Source: JABDGV01 sp964577935 (lineage in GTDB: Bacteria; Chlamydiota; Chlamydiia; Chlamydiales; FEN-1388). From it: a DNA stretch of 49,120 bases. The notes beneath the pieces were generated by a model. The model saw only the letters and a list, made by a program, of their open reading frames with translations. It made no database searches and was not told the DNA's origin. Location: positions 1 to 49,120 of the forward strand of contig CAZOAJ010000014.1 in NCBI GenBank assembly GCA_964577935.1. The letters run 5' to 3'. Position numbers and translations under genes: made by a program. Shown in pieces: positions 1-8,436 of this stretch (position 1 is its first letter; every line of letters begins with the position of its first letter).

Positions 1-970
1 ATCCTCTCTTTTCTACCATCTCTTGAATCTTCCCGTCTTGATCTTTGTGTCGCACTACACGCGAATCGTTATACTCAATCCAGCTAGGGGTTTTGTCTTG
101 AGTGGAGCTTTCAACAGATTTTTCTAGCTCATAGGTGTAGTAATGATTTCCTGCTCCACTGCTGGACAATCCTTCGAACATGATCACAGATCGCATTACA
201 TATTCAACAGGTGCATCTGATTCAGAGGGTATCTTCAGAGTATGAGGGATTCCTACCCGATTTTCATTAATACCTGTTTTTGTGGTTCTATTTTGAAGAG
301 AAAATGCAATAGTTGACGGAGCTTTTTCCCCGCTTAATACTTGAGTGGGAGAGAGAGCGTTTGTTTTTCCATCGATCACATCTTGCAGTGAGGTTGCATC
401 AGCAATTCTTTGGATAGGGATTTCTCTAAGAGGGACAGGTAATGGTTTTTGTTTATTCTTATGGAAGCTATAGAGAGATCTTTTTTGCTCATATGATGAC
501 AAAATGCAACTGATTAACTCATGTGGGTCGCCGTGCTCTCCTAATGCTTTTTGTACAAGTCCTAGTGACTTTGCCTCTGTGATCCAATCGCGAACTTGAG
601 AAGATGGAATTGTTTTACCCTTTGAGAGCGAATTTGTAATGCTTCCGTAAAGATTATGCACTCTAGTTTCTTTCGGACTTTCTAATGGACGGCAAGCAGC
701 GAGTGCCTGAAATGAAGAGGCAAAATAGCAGCTAGAAGCTTGATAATTTTGCATCCCTCCTCGGAGAGGGACGATGTCGGGCTCAACTGTATTTCCAAAT
801 AGAGCATTCCATATTTCCTTTATGATGGAAATTATTTTGGAAAAAATGTCTCCGATACTATTTACAGTTCTTCCTAGGAGGTTGCCAGCTGGAGAGCTTA
901 TTTTTACGTCTCCCTGTTCTATTGAATTAGAAGAATATAAAACTTGATAATTAGTATCTGGATGAATCAT
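1..970 (-). CDS. USP-type (peptidase C19) deubiquitinase, 3' end outside the window
   Basis: An open frame starts with ATG at 970 and runs off the left edge after 323 codons with no stop. Residues 71-90 look like a USP cysteine box: a Gly-Met-x-Asn lead-in, then Ser-Cys-Tyr with Cys81 as the likely nucleophile, then a Ser-Phe-Gln-Ala-Leu tail. About 195 residues later comes a USP histidine box, Gly-Asn-His-Tyr-Tyr-Thr-Tyr with His276, followed by Trp297 and Tyr-Asn-Asp-Ser-x-Val, where Asn301 would be the third catalytic residue. Order and spacing fit a USP domain of about 300 residues; its last strand would lie outside the window. USP proteases cleave ubiquitin from proteins and are mainly eukaryotic, and this bacterium would have no ubiquitin of its own, so I infer a host-directed effector. 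Residues 1-70 have no recognisable domain and no Sec signal peptide is evident, which fits type III secretion. Family call is by motif only. Confidence 0.78.
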   Translation of the reverse strand, partial: MIHPDTNYQVLYSSNSIEQGDVKISSPAGNLLGRTVNSIGDIFSKIISIIKEIWNALFGNTVEPDIVPLRGGMQNYQASSCYFASSFQALAACRPLESPKETRVHNLYGSITNSLSKGKTIPSSQVRDWITEAKSLGLVQKALGEHGDPHELISCILSSYEQKRSLYSFHKNKQKPLPVPLREIPIQRIADATSLQDVIDGKTNALSPTQVLSGEKAPSTIAFSLQNRTTKTGINENRVGIPHTLKIPSESDAPVEYVMRSVIMFEGLSSSGAGNHYYTYELEKSVESSTQDKTPSWIEYNDSRVVRHKDQDGKIQEMVEKRG

Positions 971-994
971 ATTTTTAAAATTAAGTTAACACCA

Positions 995-1023
995 ATTATA
1001 AAGTAAAATATGGATTTTGTCCA
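995..1023 (-). promoter_or_regulatory. Sigma-70-type promoter for the deubiquitinase gene
   Basis: On the minus strand, TGGACA (1018-1023) is followed after exactly 17 bases by a perfect TATAAT (995-1000). Transcription would start near 988, leaving a leader of roughly 18 bases before the ATG at 970. The -35 half overlaps the first codons of mnmE on the other strand. There is no strong Shine-Dalgarno sequence in the short leader, so translation may be weak or leaderless-like. Confidence 0.6.
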
Positions 1024-2389
1024 CACTCACTCCTCGTGGAAAGATACGATTGCGGCGATAGCAACTCCTCCAGGGGAGGGAGGGATTGCAATTGTCCGGA
1101 TAAGTGGGCCGCAATCTTTTCAAGTTGCAACTTCGATTTTTTCTGGTTCGATGAATGCATACGAGTCGCACACTGCGCATCTAGGATCTATTTTGACGGC
1201 TCAGGGAAAAAAGATCGATCAGGCGCTTGTTTTGGTTTTTAGAAATCCAAAATCATTTACCGGTGAAGATACGATTGAGTTTCATTGTCATGGCGGAGCT
1301 TTTATAGCTAAAAAGGTATTGGAAAGAGCTATTGAAGAAGGGGCACGTCCTGCACGTCCTGGTGAGTTTTCATTAAAAGCTTTTATGAATGGCAAAATAG
1401 ATCTAAGTCAGGCAGAAGCTATTCAAGATCTTATTGGAGCCAAGAGCGAACAGGCTTTAAAGGCTGCAGAAGAGCAGCTAGAAGGAAAGCTTTCGAAAAA
1501 TGTAGTGAGTATGCAAAAGGAGCTCACCCATATAGCTGCGATCTTGGAGGCTTGGGTTGATTTTCCTGAAGAAGATCTAGAATTTGCTCCTTTTGAAGAA
1601 GTGATTAATAAACTCAAAGATATCGCTAAAACAATCGAAAAATATCTCTCTACGTATGAGGAGGGAAGGCGTCTTCGCGATGGGATTCAAGTGAGCTTAG
1701 TGGGCGCTCCAAATGTCGGGAAATCCTCTTTGATGAACGCTCTTTTAGGAATAGATCGATCTATTGTATCCCCTATTGCAGGAACCACACGAGATCTTGT
1801 CCATGAAGATATTAAGCTCTCGGGAATATCACTTCGTTTAGTCGATACGGCAGGGATTCGAAATCAGGCAGAAATCATCGAAGAAGAGGGTATTCGCCGT
1901 TCTCGAAGAGTGATGGAGCAGTCCGATGTTATTCTTCTTGTGATGGATTCAACACGTCCTGACTGTATCGAGAGTAGAGAGCTGCTCGAATCTCTTCCAA
2001 AGTCAAAAACAGTTGCTATTTGGAATAAGTCGGACCTTGCGAATCTACATCCTCTTCCGGATATAGGCGTTGATCGTTCAGTTGCTATTTCGGCGCTTCA
2101 TCTGCAAGGAATAGAAACGCTCAAGAGAACGCTAGAAGATCTTATCTGGCAAAAAGGAGCTCCTCTCCAGCAGGAGGTGACAATCACGAATATCCGGCAT
2201 AAGAAGGCGCTCGAAGATGCTCATCGATATATAACTCTTGCGATGGGCGGCTTGCAGCAGGTGATTTCTGCAGAATTTGTTGCATTTGATGTCAGATCTG
2301 CTTTGATGGAGCTTGGGTCAATCATCGGGACTAATATATCGGAAGATATTTTAGATGCTGTCTTTTCTTCATTCTGCATAGGAAAGTAA
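1010..2389 (+). CDS. mnmE: tRNA modification GTPase MnmE
   Basis: MnmE works with MnmG to install the carboxymethylaminomethyl or aminomethyl group on wobble uridine 34 of certain tRNAs. The 459-residue length is normal. The N-terminal folate-binding domain covers about residues 10-125. The inserted G domain shows G1 (GAPNVGKSS, 232-240), G2 (TTRD, 259-262), G3 (DTAG, 279-282) and G4 (NKSD, 339-342). The protein ends in the family's Cys-Ile-Gly-Lys tail, whose Cys is needed for the chemistry. The gene is divergent from the deubiquitinase gene, the starts lying 39 bases apart, and nth follows 6 bases downstream, suggesting co-transcription. Confidence 0.96.
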   Translation: MDFVHTHSSWKDTIAAIATPPGEGGIAIVRISGPQSFQVATSIFSGSMNAYESHTAHLGSILTAQGKKIDQALVLVFRNPKSFTGEDTIEFHCHGGAFIAKKVLERAIEEGARPARPGEFSLKAFMNGKIDLSQAEAIQDLIGAKSEQALKAAEEQLEGKLSKNVVSMQKELTHIAAILEAWVDFPEEDLEFAPFEEVINKLKDIAKTIEKYLSTYEEGRRLRDGIQVSLVGAPNVGKSSLMNALLGIDRSIVSPIAGTTRDLVHEDIKLSGISLRLVDTAGIRNQAEIIEEEGIRRSRRVMEQSDVILLVMDSTRPDCIESRELLESLPKSKTVAIWNKSDLANLHPLPDIGVDRSVAISALHLQGIETLKRTLEDLIWQKGAPLQQEVTITNIRHKKALEDAHRYITLAMGGLQQVISAEFVAFDVRSALMELGSIIGTNISEDILDAVFSSFCIGK

Positions 2390-2395
2390 TCAGCC

Positions 2396-3025
2396 GTGAA
2401 CAAAAAGATGCGTGCAAAACTGGTCCAAACAGTATTAGATGAGTATTTCCCGAGTCCTTCGATACCTTTGACTCATAGCGATGTATTTACTCTTCTTGTT
2501 GCGGTCGTTCTTTCTGCGCAATGTACCGATAAGAAGGTGAATGAAATCACTCCAAAACTTTTTCAAAGAGCTTCAACTCCAGAAGAGTTTATGCACCTCT
2601 TGCCTGATGAGGTTCAATCAATAATTCGCCCCTGCGGGCTATCAGGATCTAAATCAAAGAATCTCATTGAACTATCGAGGATGATTTGTGAGCTTCATCA
2701 AGGCCAGGTGCCCCGGACATTTAAAGATCTTGAAGCTCTCCCTGGAGTTGGACATAAGACAGCGTCAGTAGTTATGACTCAAGCTTATAATGAGCCGGCA
2801 TTCCCTGTTGATACACATATTCACAGGTGTGCAAAGCGATGGGGACTCTCTTCTGGAAAAGATGTGAAAACAACTGAACGTGATTTAAAGCGACTCTTTT
2901 CAAAGGGTGTTTGGGGAAAGATACATCTCCAGATTATCTATTTTGCAAGGAAGTATTGCTCAGCAAAAAAACACGATATCGATCAATGTCCAATTTGTTC
3001 AAAGATTGCTTCTGGAAGCGTTTGA
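2396..3025 (+). CDS. nth: Endonuclease III, DNA glycosylase/AP lyase
   Basis: Base-excision repair enzyme removing oxidised pyrimidines. The helix-hairpin-helix ends in Leu-Pro-Gly-Val-Gly-His-Lys with catalytic Lys121, and the catalytic Asp is Asp139 in Pro-Val-Asp-Thr-His. The 209-residue length is typical. The iron-sulfur loop is unusual: classical enzymes use Cys-x6-Cys-x2-Cys-x5-Cys, whereas here Cys188, Cys198 and Cys201 are present and no Cys follows, so one ligand is missing or the loop is rearranged. The start is GTG at 2396, with an in-frame ATG at 2408 as an alternative. Its last 43 bases overlap the end of the convergent nnr gene. Confidence 0.93.
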   Translation: MNKKMRAKLVQTVLDEYFPSPSIPLTHSDVFTLLVAVVLSAQCTDKKVNEITPKLFQRASTPEEFMHLLPDEVQSIIRPCGLSGSKSKNLIELSRMICELHQGQVPRTFKDLEALPGVGHKTASVVMTQAYNEPAFPVDTHIHRCAKRWGLSSGKDVKTTERDLKRLFSKGVWGKIHLQIIYFARKYCSAKKHDIDQCPICSKIASGSV

Positions 3026-4452
3026 ATAAGATCTGACGCAATCATGCAGTAGGGCGTAAGCGCTTTGGATGCAAATTCACCAGCTCTCCCATGGAGCCAG
3101 CAGCCGACAAGCGCTGCATTCAGCAAGCTTAACTTTTGAGATAAAAGGCCTGTTACGATCCCTGTCAGGATATCTCCGGATCCGGCTGTTGCCATGCCTG
3201 GATCTCCTTTCGTGACAACGTAGCAGCAGCCATCTGCAAATATGAAAGAAGGGGGACCTTTGAGAATGATACTGCACCCCTGTTCTTGTCCGAAGCTCTC
3301 TGTCATTTTGATCAGATCGTATGTTATGGCCATCAATTTCAAGCCTAAAAGATGCCCCATCTCTCTCAAATGAGGAGTAATAAGAGCATTTTTAAGAGAA
3401 AGAGAGAGAATTTTTGACCAATAGAGGCCATCGCCGTCAATAACTCTCTTTTCAGGAAGAAGGGGAAAAAATCGCTTTATTATTTCTTCTGCTTCTGTGC
3501 TTCTGCCAATCCCGGGGCCAATAAATGCAGCATCTGCTTGAGAAATTGTTTCTAGCCAGCCACTGCATCCTCCTATATCCGTCGGGATGCGAATGATCTC
3601 GCGGAGAGCTTGAGCGTAGAATGCATTTTGAGGGGTAAATAATCGAACAATTCCTGCTCCTATCCGCAATGAGGCTTCGGCTGCAAGCAGTGATGCTCCA
3701 GGCATCTCCATAGAGCCTGCAATTCCTGCAACGGAACCTGCACTATATTTGTCTCGAAGCCGATTGATTTGAGGCATTCTCGACGTTATATCGCTCTCTT
3801 CAATGATAAAAGATGTGCTTTTGGGAATTGGTAGAGAGAGGGGAGCGATGACTAGATTTCCGACATAGCCCCATGCCTTATTCAGAAATAATCCCCACTT
3901 AGGGAGATGGCATGCAACTGTTATATCAGCAAGTATAGCTTCTTTTGAAACCTCTCCTAACGTAGAGTCTATCCCAGATGGGATATCTATTGAGTAAACA
4001 ACCACATTTGGACTTATTCGCTTACATTTATTGACCCAATTTATAGCCGTAAGAGATCTTTCAGATGGTTCTCCGTTAAATCCAATGCCAAAAAGGCCAT
4101 CAATACAACAGGAAAATTCGGCCAAGTTATATGGGAGGTCTTCAACACATTTACCCCCCTCTTCAATAAATTTTGTTAGCTGCTTGTGATGAAGGCTACT
4201 CGGTTTTGATGGTCCTAACAGCCACACAGTGCAAGCAACGTTGGATTTGAGGAGGTAGTATCCTGTGAGAAGAGCATCGGCTCCATTATTGCCAGTTCCT
4301 GCGATAATGAGGCACGAAAGAGGGTCGGATTCAAGAATCAGTTTTGATGTTGAGCGTGCTACCTCATCCATCAGGAGTTCAACATTTCCTCCCTGTGCAA
4401 TAAATTTTTTTTCAATTTCGACCATTTCATCTGACGTAACAATCGGACGCAT
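2983..4452 (-). CDS. nnr: Bifunctional NAD(P)H-hydrate epimerase / ADP-dependent dehydratase
   Basis: Repairs NADH and NADPH damaged by hydration. Residues 1-210 form the YjeF_N epimerase domain, with Gly-Thr-Gly-Asn-Asn-Gly-Ala-Asp near residue 55 and a conserved Asp-Ile-Pro-Ser-Gly-Ile segment. Residues 225-489 form the ribokinase-like dehydratase, with Gly-Pro-Gly-Ile-Gly, Asp-Gly-Asp-Gly-Leu, an Ile-Leu-Lys-Gly segment and the Ala-Gly-Ser-Gly-Asp-Ile-Leu active-site motif. The 489-residue two-domain length is normal. It is the last gene of the minus-strand run, 5 bases after gpsA. Confidence 0.94.
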   Translation of the reverse strand: MRPIVTSDEMVEIEKKFIAQGGNVELLMDEVARSTSKLILESDPLSCLIIAGTGNNGADALLTGYYLLKSNVACTVWLLGPSKPSSLHHKQLTKFIEEGGKCVEDLPYNLAEFSCCIDGLFGIGFNGEPSERSLTAINWVNKCKRISPNVVVYSIDIPSGIDSTLGEVSKEAILADITVACHLPKWGLFLNKAWGYVGNLVIAPLSLPIPKSTSFIIEESDITSRMPQINRLRDKYSAGSVAGIAGSMEMPGASLLAAEASLRIGAGIVRLFTPQNAFYAQALREIIRIPTDIGGCSGWLETISQADAAFIGPGIGRSTEAEEIIKRFFPLLPEKRVIDGDGLYWSKILSLSLKNALITPHLREMGHLLGLKLMAITYDLIKMTESFGQEQGCSIILKGPPSFIFADGCCYVVTKGDPGMATAGSGDILTGIVTGLLSQKLSLLNAALVGCWLHGRAGEFASKALTPYCMIASDLIQTLPEAIFEQIGH

Positions 4453-4457
4453 AGAGG

Positions 4458-5447
4458 CTACAAATGCTCCTCTTTGATCATTCTTTGCATAAGCTTTGGG
4501 ACTGCTTCAAAGGGTGAAAGCTCTCCTGCAATGATTTCATGTACGGTATAGCAAATCGGTAGATCAATACCAAATGTATGTCCAAGACGAACTGCCGAAT
4601 GACATGTTGAGGCTCCCTCGACCACCATGCCAATTTCCTTTTTTGCTTCGTATTCGCTCTTGCCCTGGGCAAGCAGTGATCCAAATCGGAAATTTCGGCT
4701 AATTGAGGAAGAGCAGGTGAGAAATAGGTCTCCCATTCCAGAAAGTCCATAGAGAGTTTGAAGCTGGCAGCCCATTGCTTGTGATAGTCTTGAAATTTCA
4801 TGAAGCCCTCGTGTCATGAGGGCGGCTTTAGCTCCTGTTCCGAGCTTTAATCCATCTGCTATACCACAGGCGATAGCAATAACGTTTTTAAGGGCTCCAC
4901 CAAGGGCTACCCCAATAATGTCCAGATTGGGATAGACACGAAATGTGGCGGAGGAGAATGCCTTGGAAGTCTCATTAGCAAATGCCAGGTCATACGAACC
5001 CATAACGACTGCTGTTGGAAGATCGAAACTTACCTCTTGAGCAAAGCTTGGACCGCTCAAAAGCGCAATTTTATTATGGCCAAGAACCTCTTGCGCGATA
5101 ACGGGAAGCAGATTTCCTTCTTTTGCATCAAGTCCTTTTGAGGTTAAAACAATTCCTGTTTTTTCAAGCTTCAACTCGCATAAAATATTGAGGATCGATC
5201 TTAAGCCTGCTCCGGTTACAGACTCGACGATAAAATCTATTCCTTCTAAACAGGGAGCAATTTCATCAAAATAGGTGATCGATAGCCCTTGAGCTGATAC
5301 AGGAAGATGGGGATGGTTGTTGCCATGTCTCAAAGTTTCCAAAACATCTTTATCTCTTGTCCATGCCTGAACGTTGTGGCCATTTTTTGCAAGAAGCCTT
5401 GCTAAGGAAAAGCCCCACACTCCTTGACCTAACACTGCTATCTTCAT
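4458..5447 (-). CDS. gpsA: Glycerol-3-phosphate dehydrogenase [NAD(P)+]
   Basis: Makes sn-glycerol 3-phosphate for phospholipid synthesis by reducing dihydroxyacetone phosphate. The N-terminus is a Rossmann fold with Gly-Gln-Gly-Val-Trp-Gly at residues 7-12. A Gly-Gly-Ala-Leu-Lys-Asn segment near residue 185 carries the catalytic lysine, followed by a Gly-Thr-Gly-Ala-Lys-Ala-Ala-Leu segment. The length (329) is standard. Its start overlaps the end of the upstream UDPGP gene by 4 bases, pointing to translational coupling. The same two genes are adjacent in Chlamydia. Confidence 0.96.
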   Translation of the reverse strand: MKIAVLGQGVWGFSLARLLAKNGHNVQAWTRDKDVLETLRHGNNHPHLPVSAQGLSITYFDEIAPCLEGIDFIVESVTGAGLRSILNILCELKLEKTGIVLTSKGLDAKEGNLLPVIAQEVLGHNKIALLSGPSFAQEVSFDLPTAVVMGSYDLAFANETSKAFSSATFRVYPNLDIIGVALGGALKNVIAIACGIADGLKLGTGAKAALMTRGLHEISRLSQAMGCQLQTLYGLSGMGDLFLTCSSSISRNFRFGSLLAQGKSEYEAKKEIGMVVEGASTCHSAVRLGHTFGIDLPICYTVHEIIAGELSPFEAVPKLMQRMIKEEHL

Positions 5448-6727
5448 GGCGTAGTACCTTCTATCTTCTTTCTTTCAGGGAATTTCCAACCGGAATAGTG
5501 TGTATTCCAATCAAAAGCATGAAATGATCCACTCAATAATGCACTTCCTGCATTAGGATATTGTAAAGAATTAATAGATGTTTTTTTAACCATGCCTTCT
5601 AATACTTTTAATGCTGTATTTGGAGAATACTCTCCTTCGCGATTTTTAATAGGATAAAACTCATTTTCTCGATCAACTTCCACTATCGATACTCTTTGAA
5701 GAGATGCAAGATGATCAAATATAAATCGTTCTAACTTAATGACATCAAGGTCTCCGGCTTTCTTATATGCCGCATGCCAAGAAGTTTTATTTTTTGATAA
5801 TTTTTTTGCAGTTTCTATGCGAGTGAGAAATTGGGATATGTTGGCATATGGAAAGAGAAACTTGTGGGATGCATCGAGCGCTTTTGTTAATGATGGATCA
5901 ATTTCAGTGTATTCTAAGACGGTGAGTTTATGGTCTTTAAGGACATAAAGCCCTAGCTTTTCTTCACTACTTTTTCTCTGAACTGCCGCCCATGTCATTT
6001 CATCGTCCGACAAAAGGTGATGAACAACCATTTTCATATTGAAGGGTTCTGCACAGATATTATCGACCAGGATCACGGAAAAAAAATCAATTCCGTTTTT
6101 ATCCCACATCTCTAAGAGACCGCATTTCCCCATAGCTTCAAATAATCCACCATTGCCATCAGGTCCAACTAAGAAAGAACCATCTTCTTGAAGAATGATT
6201 TTTTCGTTTTGAGTAAGAAGAGGCATATTCTGCTGCTTGAAGAGCTGTATCGAAGATTCGATACCAAACCAATGCTTCTCTTTAAAATAGGAATACGTTT
6301 CATTGTGTGTTGCATCGGAGGTCATGATGCCGATATACAGGGGAGATTGAAGAATTTTTGAAAGGGCTTTTAACTTCTCTATATGAATTTCAAAGAGAGT
6401 TGTTCCCTGTAATGGATAAATTCCTTTAGGGCCGGGATATCCTAAACGGCTTCCTTGGCCTCCTGCCATGATGACGCATCCAAGTGGTTTCTTATGGAGA
6501 AGCGAAAATGCCTGGCTTTCATCAGGCGATTGTGCAACAGGAGGGGTCAATAGATTTTGAGGCGCGATTTTTTCAATATGAATGTCTACAAGAGCATCAT
6601 CAAGGTCATTCCAATTAACTGCTTCTATGCTGTCCATTATTGTTTTTTTGAGGCTGTTTGAAGCGGTATCAAGCGCTGTAAGAAGATGCTCTTGGTGAAG
6701 TCTGGTTAGTGTGTTTTTGAAGTGCAT
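5444..6727 (-). CDS. UDPGP-family UDP-sugar pyrophosphorylase
   Basis: A nucleotidyltransferase that activates a sugar 1-phosphate with UTP. The signature near residue 83, Ile-Met-Ala-Gly-Gly-Gln-Gly-Ser-Arg-Leu-Gly followed by Gly-Pro-Lys-Gly, is the UTP-binding loop of the eukaryote-like UDPGP/AGX family rather than the GalU type. Length is 427 residues. Whether the substrate is glucose 1-phosphate or N-acetylglucosamine 1-phosphate cannot be told by eye. The gene overlaps its upstream neighbour (heptosyltransferase) by 22 bases and gpsA by 4, so the three are probably on one transcript. Confidence 0.88.
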   Translation of the reverse strand: MHFKNTLTRLHQEHLLTALDTASNSLKKTIMDSIEAVNWNDLDDALVDIHIEKIAPQNLLTPPVAQSPDESQAFSLLHKKPLGCVIMAGGQGSRLGYPGPKGIYPLQGTTLFEIHIEKLKALSKILQSPLYIGIMTSDATHNETYSYFKEKHWFGIESSIQLFKQQNMPLLTQNEKIILQEDGSFLVGPDGNGGLFEAMGKCGLLEMWDKNGIDFFSVILVDNICAEPFNMKMVVHHLLSDDEMTWAAVQRKSSEEKLGLYVLKDHKLTVLEYTEIDPSLTKALDASHKFLFPYANISQFLTRIETAKKLSKNKTSWHAAYKKAGDLDVIKLERFIFDHLASLQRVSIVEVDRENEFYPIKNREGEYSPNTALKVLEGMVKKTSINSLQYPNAGSALLSGSFHAFDWNTHYSGWKFPERKKIEGTTP

Positions 6728-7776
6728 ATCGCCTCTTGAATTGTTTCAAGAACCATTTTTGGCGTTATTTCATACATGCATCGAAAGTCAATAGGACACT
6801 TTCTCAAATAGCACGGAGAGCAAGCAACTTTTCGATACAGAATATGTCCAAATGCCCATGGTCCTGTTTTATAAGGATTTGTTGATCCAAATAAGGAAAC
6901 GGTAGGAACGCCCAATGCAGAAGCAAGATGCATTGGGCCAGAGTCATTAGTAACTAAAAGATTCAAGAGAGATATATGAGCCATAAGTTCTCTTAAGGAA
7001 GTCTTTCCTGCTAAATTCACAACTCTAGGCGATAGTCTCGCACATATCTCATCTACTAGAGGTTTTCCATTCAAATCCCCAAAATAGATAATTCGTGCTC
7101 TCGGATCAGTTATAAGAGTTTCAGTAACGAGCCTGAACCTTTCCTTAGGCCAGCATTTGGCAGATCCATAGGCTGCTCCAGGGTTAATGCCTATGAGAAT
7201 GTGATGAGGGAGGATGTCGAAAGATTCCAGAGTTCGTCGGGCTTTCTGGATTTCATCATCCGATAGTGTGAGTGCAGGATCATATATTTTTTGCGGAAGA
7301 GATTGGTCTTTGTCGTTTTTAGGCGTATAAAGCTCATTAAGGAGCCTTTGATATGTTATTACCAAATGCTCAGCTTCAATATCTGAAGGTAAATCTATAG
7401 GATGTGTTAGTAGGGGTGATCGAAAATGTGTTTTGAACCCAATTCGGATAGGTATATTTGCTCGATAAAGCTCCCAAGCAGTAGAAAATGAGCCGGTAAG
7501 AAGAATGCCTGCGTCAAAAGATTCCTGATGGATTCTTTGAACTAATTCAGATCTTGATTTTCTTCTAGCTTTTCCACTTGATTGAGTCTGAATAAATGAA
7601 TCGATTGGAAGGCCTTTAAGGAGAGAGCAAATGGCTTCCGTGGCTATGACATGTATTTGTGCTTTAGGTATGGCATTTAATATCCCTTGAAGAATAGGCG
7701 TTGCCATTACGGCATCTCCTAGCCAATTCGGAAAACGTATGGCAATTTTGGGTGCTATCAAATGGTTGAAGGTCAT
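6706..7776 (-). CDS. waaF: Family 9 glycosyltransferase, LPS heptosyltransferase II-like
   Basis: Predicted to add L-glycero-D-manno-heptose from ADP-heptose to the lipopolysaccharide inner core at the inner membrane. The N-terminus has the family's Arg-Phe-Pro-Asn-Trp-Leu-Gly-Asp-Ala-Val segment (residues 14-23). The C-terminal half has Thr-Asn-Asp-Ser-Gly-Pro-Met-His-Leu-Ala and Pro-Thr-Val-Ser-Leu-Phe-Gly-Ser-Thr, followed by a Cys-Ser-Pro-Cys...Cys-Pro stretch typical of heptosyltransferase II. Length is 356 residues. Chlamydiaceae make a heptose-less LPS, so this gene separates the organism from that family. Start overlaps the ruvA stop by 4 bases. Confidence 0.85.
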   Translation of the reverse strand: MTFNHLIAPKIAIRFPNWLGDAVMATPILQGILNAIPKAQIHVIATEAICSLLKGLPIDSFIQTQSSGKARRKSRSELVQRIHQESFDAGILLTGSFSTAWELYRANIPIRIGFKTHFRSPLLTHPIDLPSDIEAEHLVITYQRLLNELYTPKNDKDQSLPQKIYDPALTLSDDEIQKARRTLESFDILPHHILIGINPGAAYGSAKCWPKERFRLVTETLITDPRARIIYFGDLNGKPLVDEICARLSPRVVNLAGKTSLRELMAHISLLNLLVTNDSGPMHLASALGVPTVSLFGSTNPYKTGPWAFGHILYRKVACSPCYLRKCPIDFRCMYEITPKMVLETIQEAICTSKTH

Positions 7777-8372
7777 ACTGGATTTTTCTGGCTTAATGCA
7801 AGTTGTAGCAATAAAGAGACATTATCAATATCCGGTCTAGCTTTTAGGCTTTGATTAACAGCTTGAACGGCTTGTCCTTTTGGTAGTCCTAGTTTTACCA
7901 AGGCAAGAATTGCCTCATCAACTAAGATTTGCTGATTCGGTTTGCCTGTATCTGCCTCTTCAATCGAATAAGAGCTTACTTTATCTTTGAGCTCCAAAAT
8001 GAGACGTTCTGCGCTTTTTTTCCCAATACCCGGAATTTTACTTAAACTTATTTGATCTTTTCTAAGGATAGCTTGGGCGAATTGAGAAGGAGTAAGGTGA
8101 GATGTAATAGTTATGGCGAGTTTTGGCCCTATTCCGGAAACGGTTTGCACATCCAGAAATAAATTACGTTCACTCTTCGTTAAAAACCCAAAAAGGGTCA
8201 TCGAGTCTTCTCGAGTGACGAGATGGGTAAAGATTGTAAGCTGAGTCCCAAGTGCTGGTGCTTTTGAGGAAAAATTTGTACCAACAATTAAGCAGTAGCC
8301 GACTCCGCTCGCTTCTATCGTCGCCTTTTCATCTTCGATATCTGTTAAGGTGCCTTTAAGGTAACTATACAT
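7773..8372 (-). CDS. ruvA: Holliday junction branch migration protein RuvA
   Basis: RuvA tetramers bind Holliday junctions and load the RuvB helicase. The 199-residue protein has the N-terminal OB-fold (about 1-63), tandem helix-hairpin-helix motifs (Val-Ser-Gly-Ile-Gly-Pro-Lys near 80 and Ile-Pro-Gly-Ile-Gly-Lys-Lys near 115), and a C-terminal three-helix domain that would contact RuvB. It follows ruvC by 64 bases on the same strand; ruvB is not in the window. Confidence 0.95.
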   Translation of the reverse strand: MYSYLKGTLTDIEDEKATIEASGVGYCLIVGTNFSSKAPALGTQLTIFTHLVTREDSMTLFGFLTKSERNLFLDVQTVSGIGPKLAITITSHLTPSQFAQAILRKDQISLSKIPGIGKKSAERLILELKDKVSSYSIEEADTGKPNQQILVDEAILALVKLGLPKGQAVQAVNQSLKARPDIDNVSLLLQLALSQKNPV

Positions 8373-8436
8373 GAATGGAATCCGCTTTGAATGAATTTCA
8401 GCTTAGGTAAAATATAACGTATTCTTGCACAGTCCT

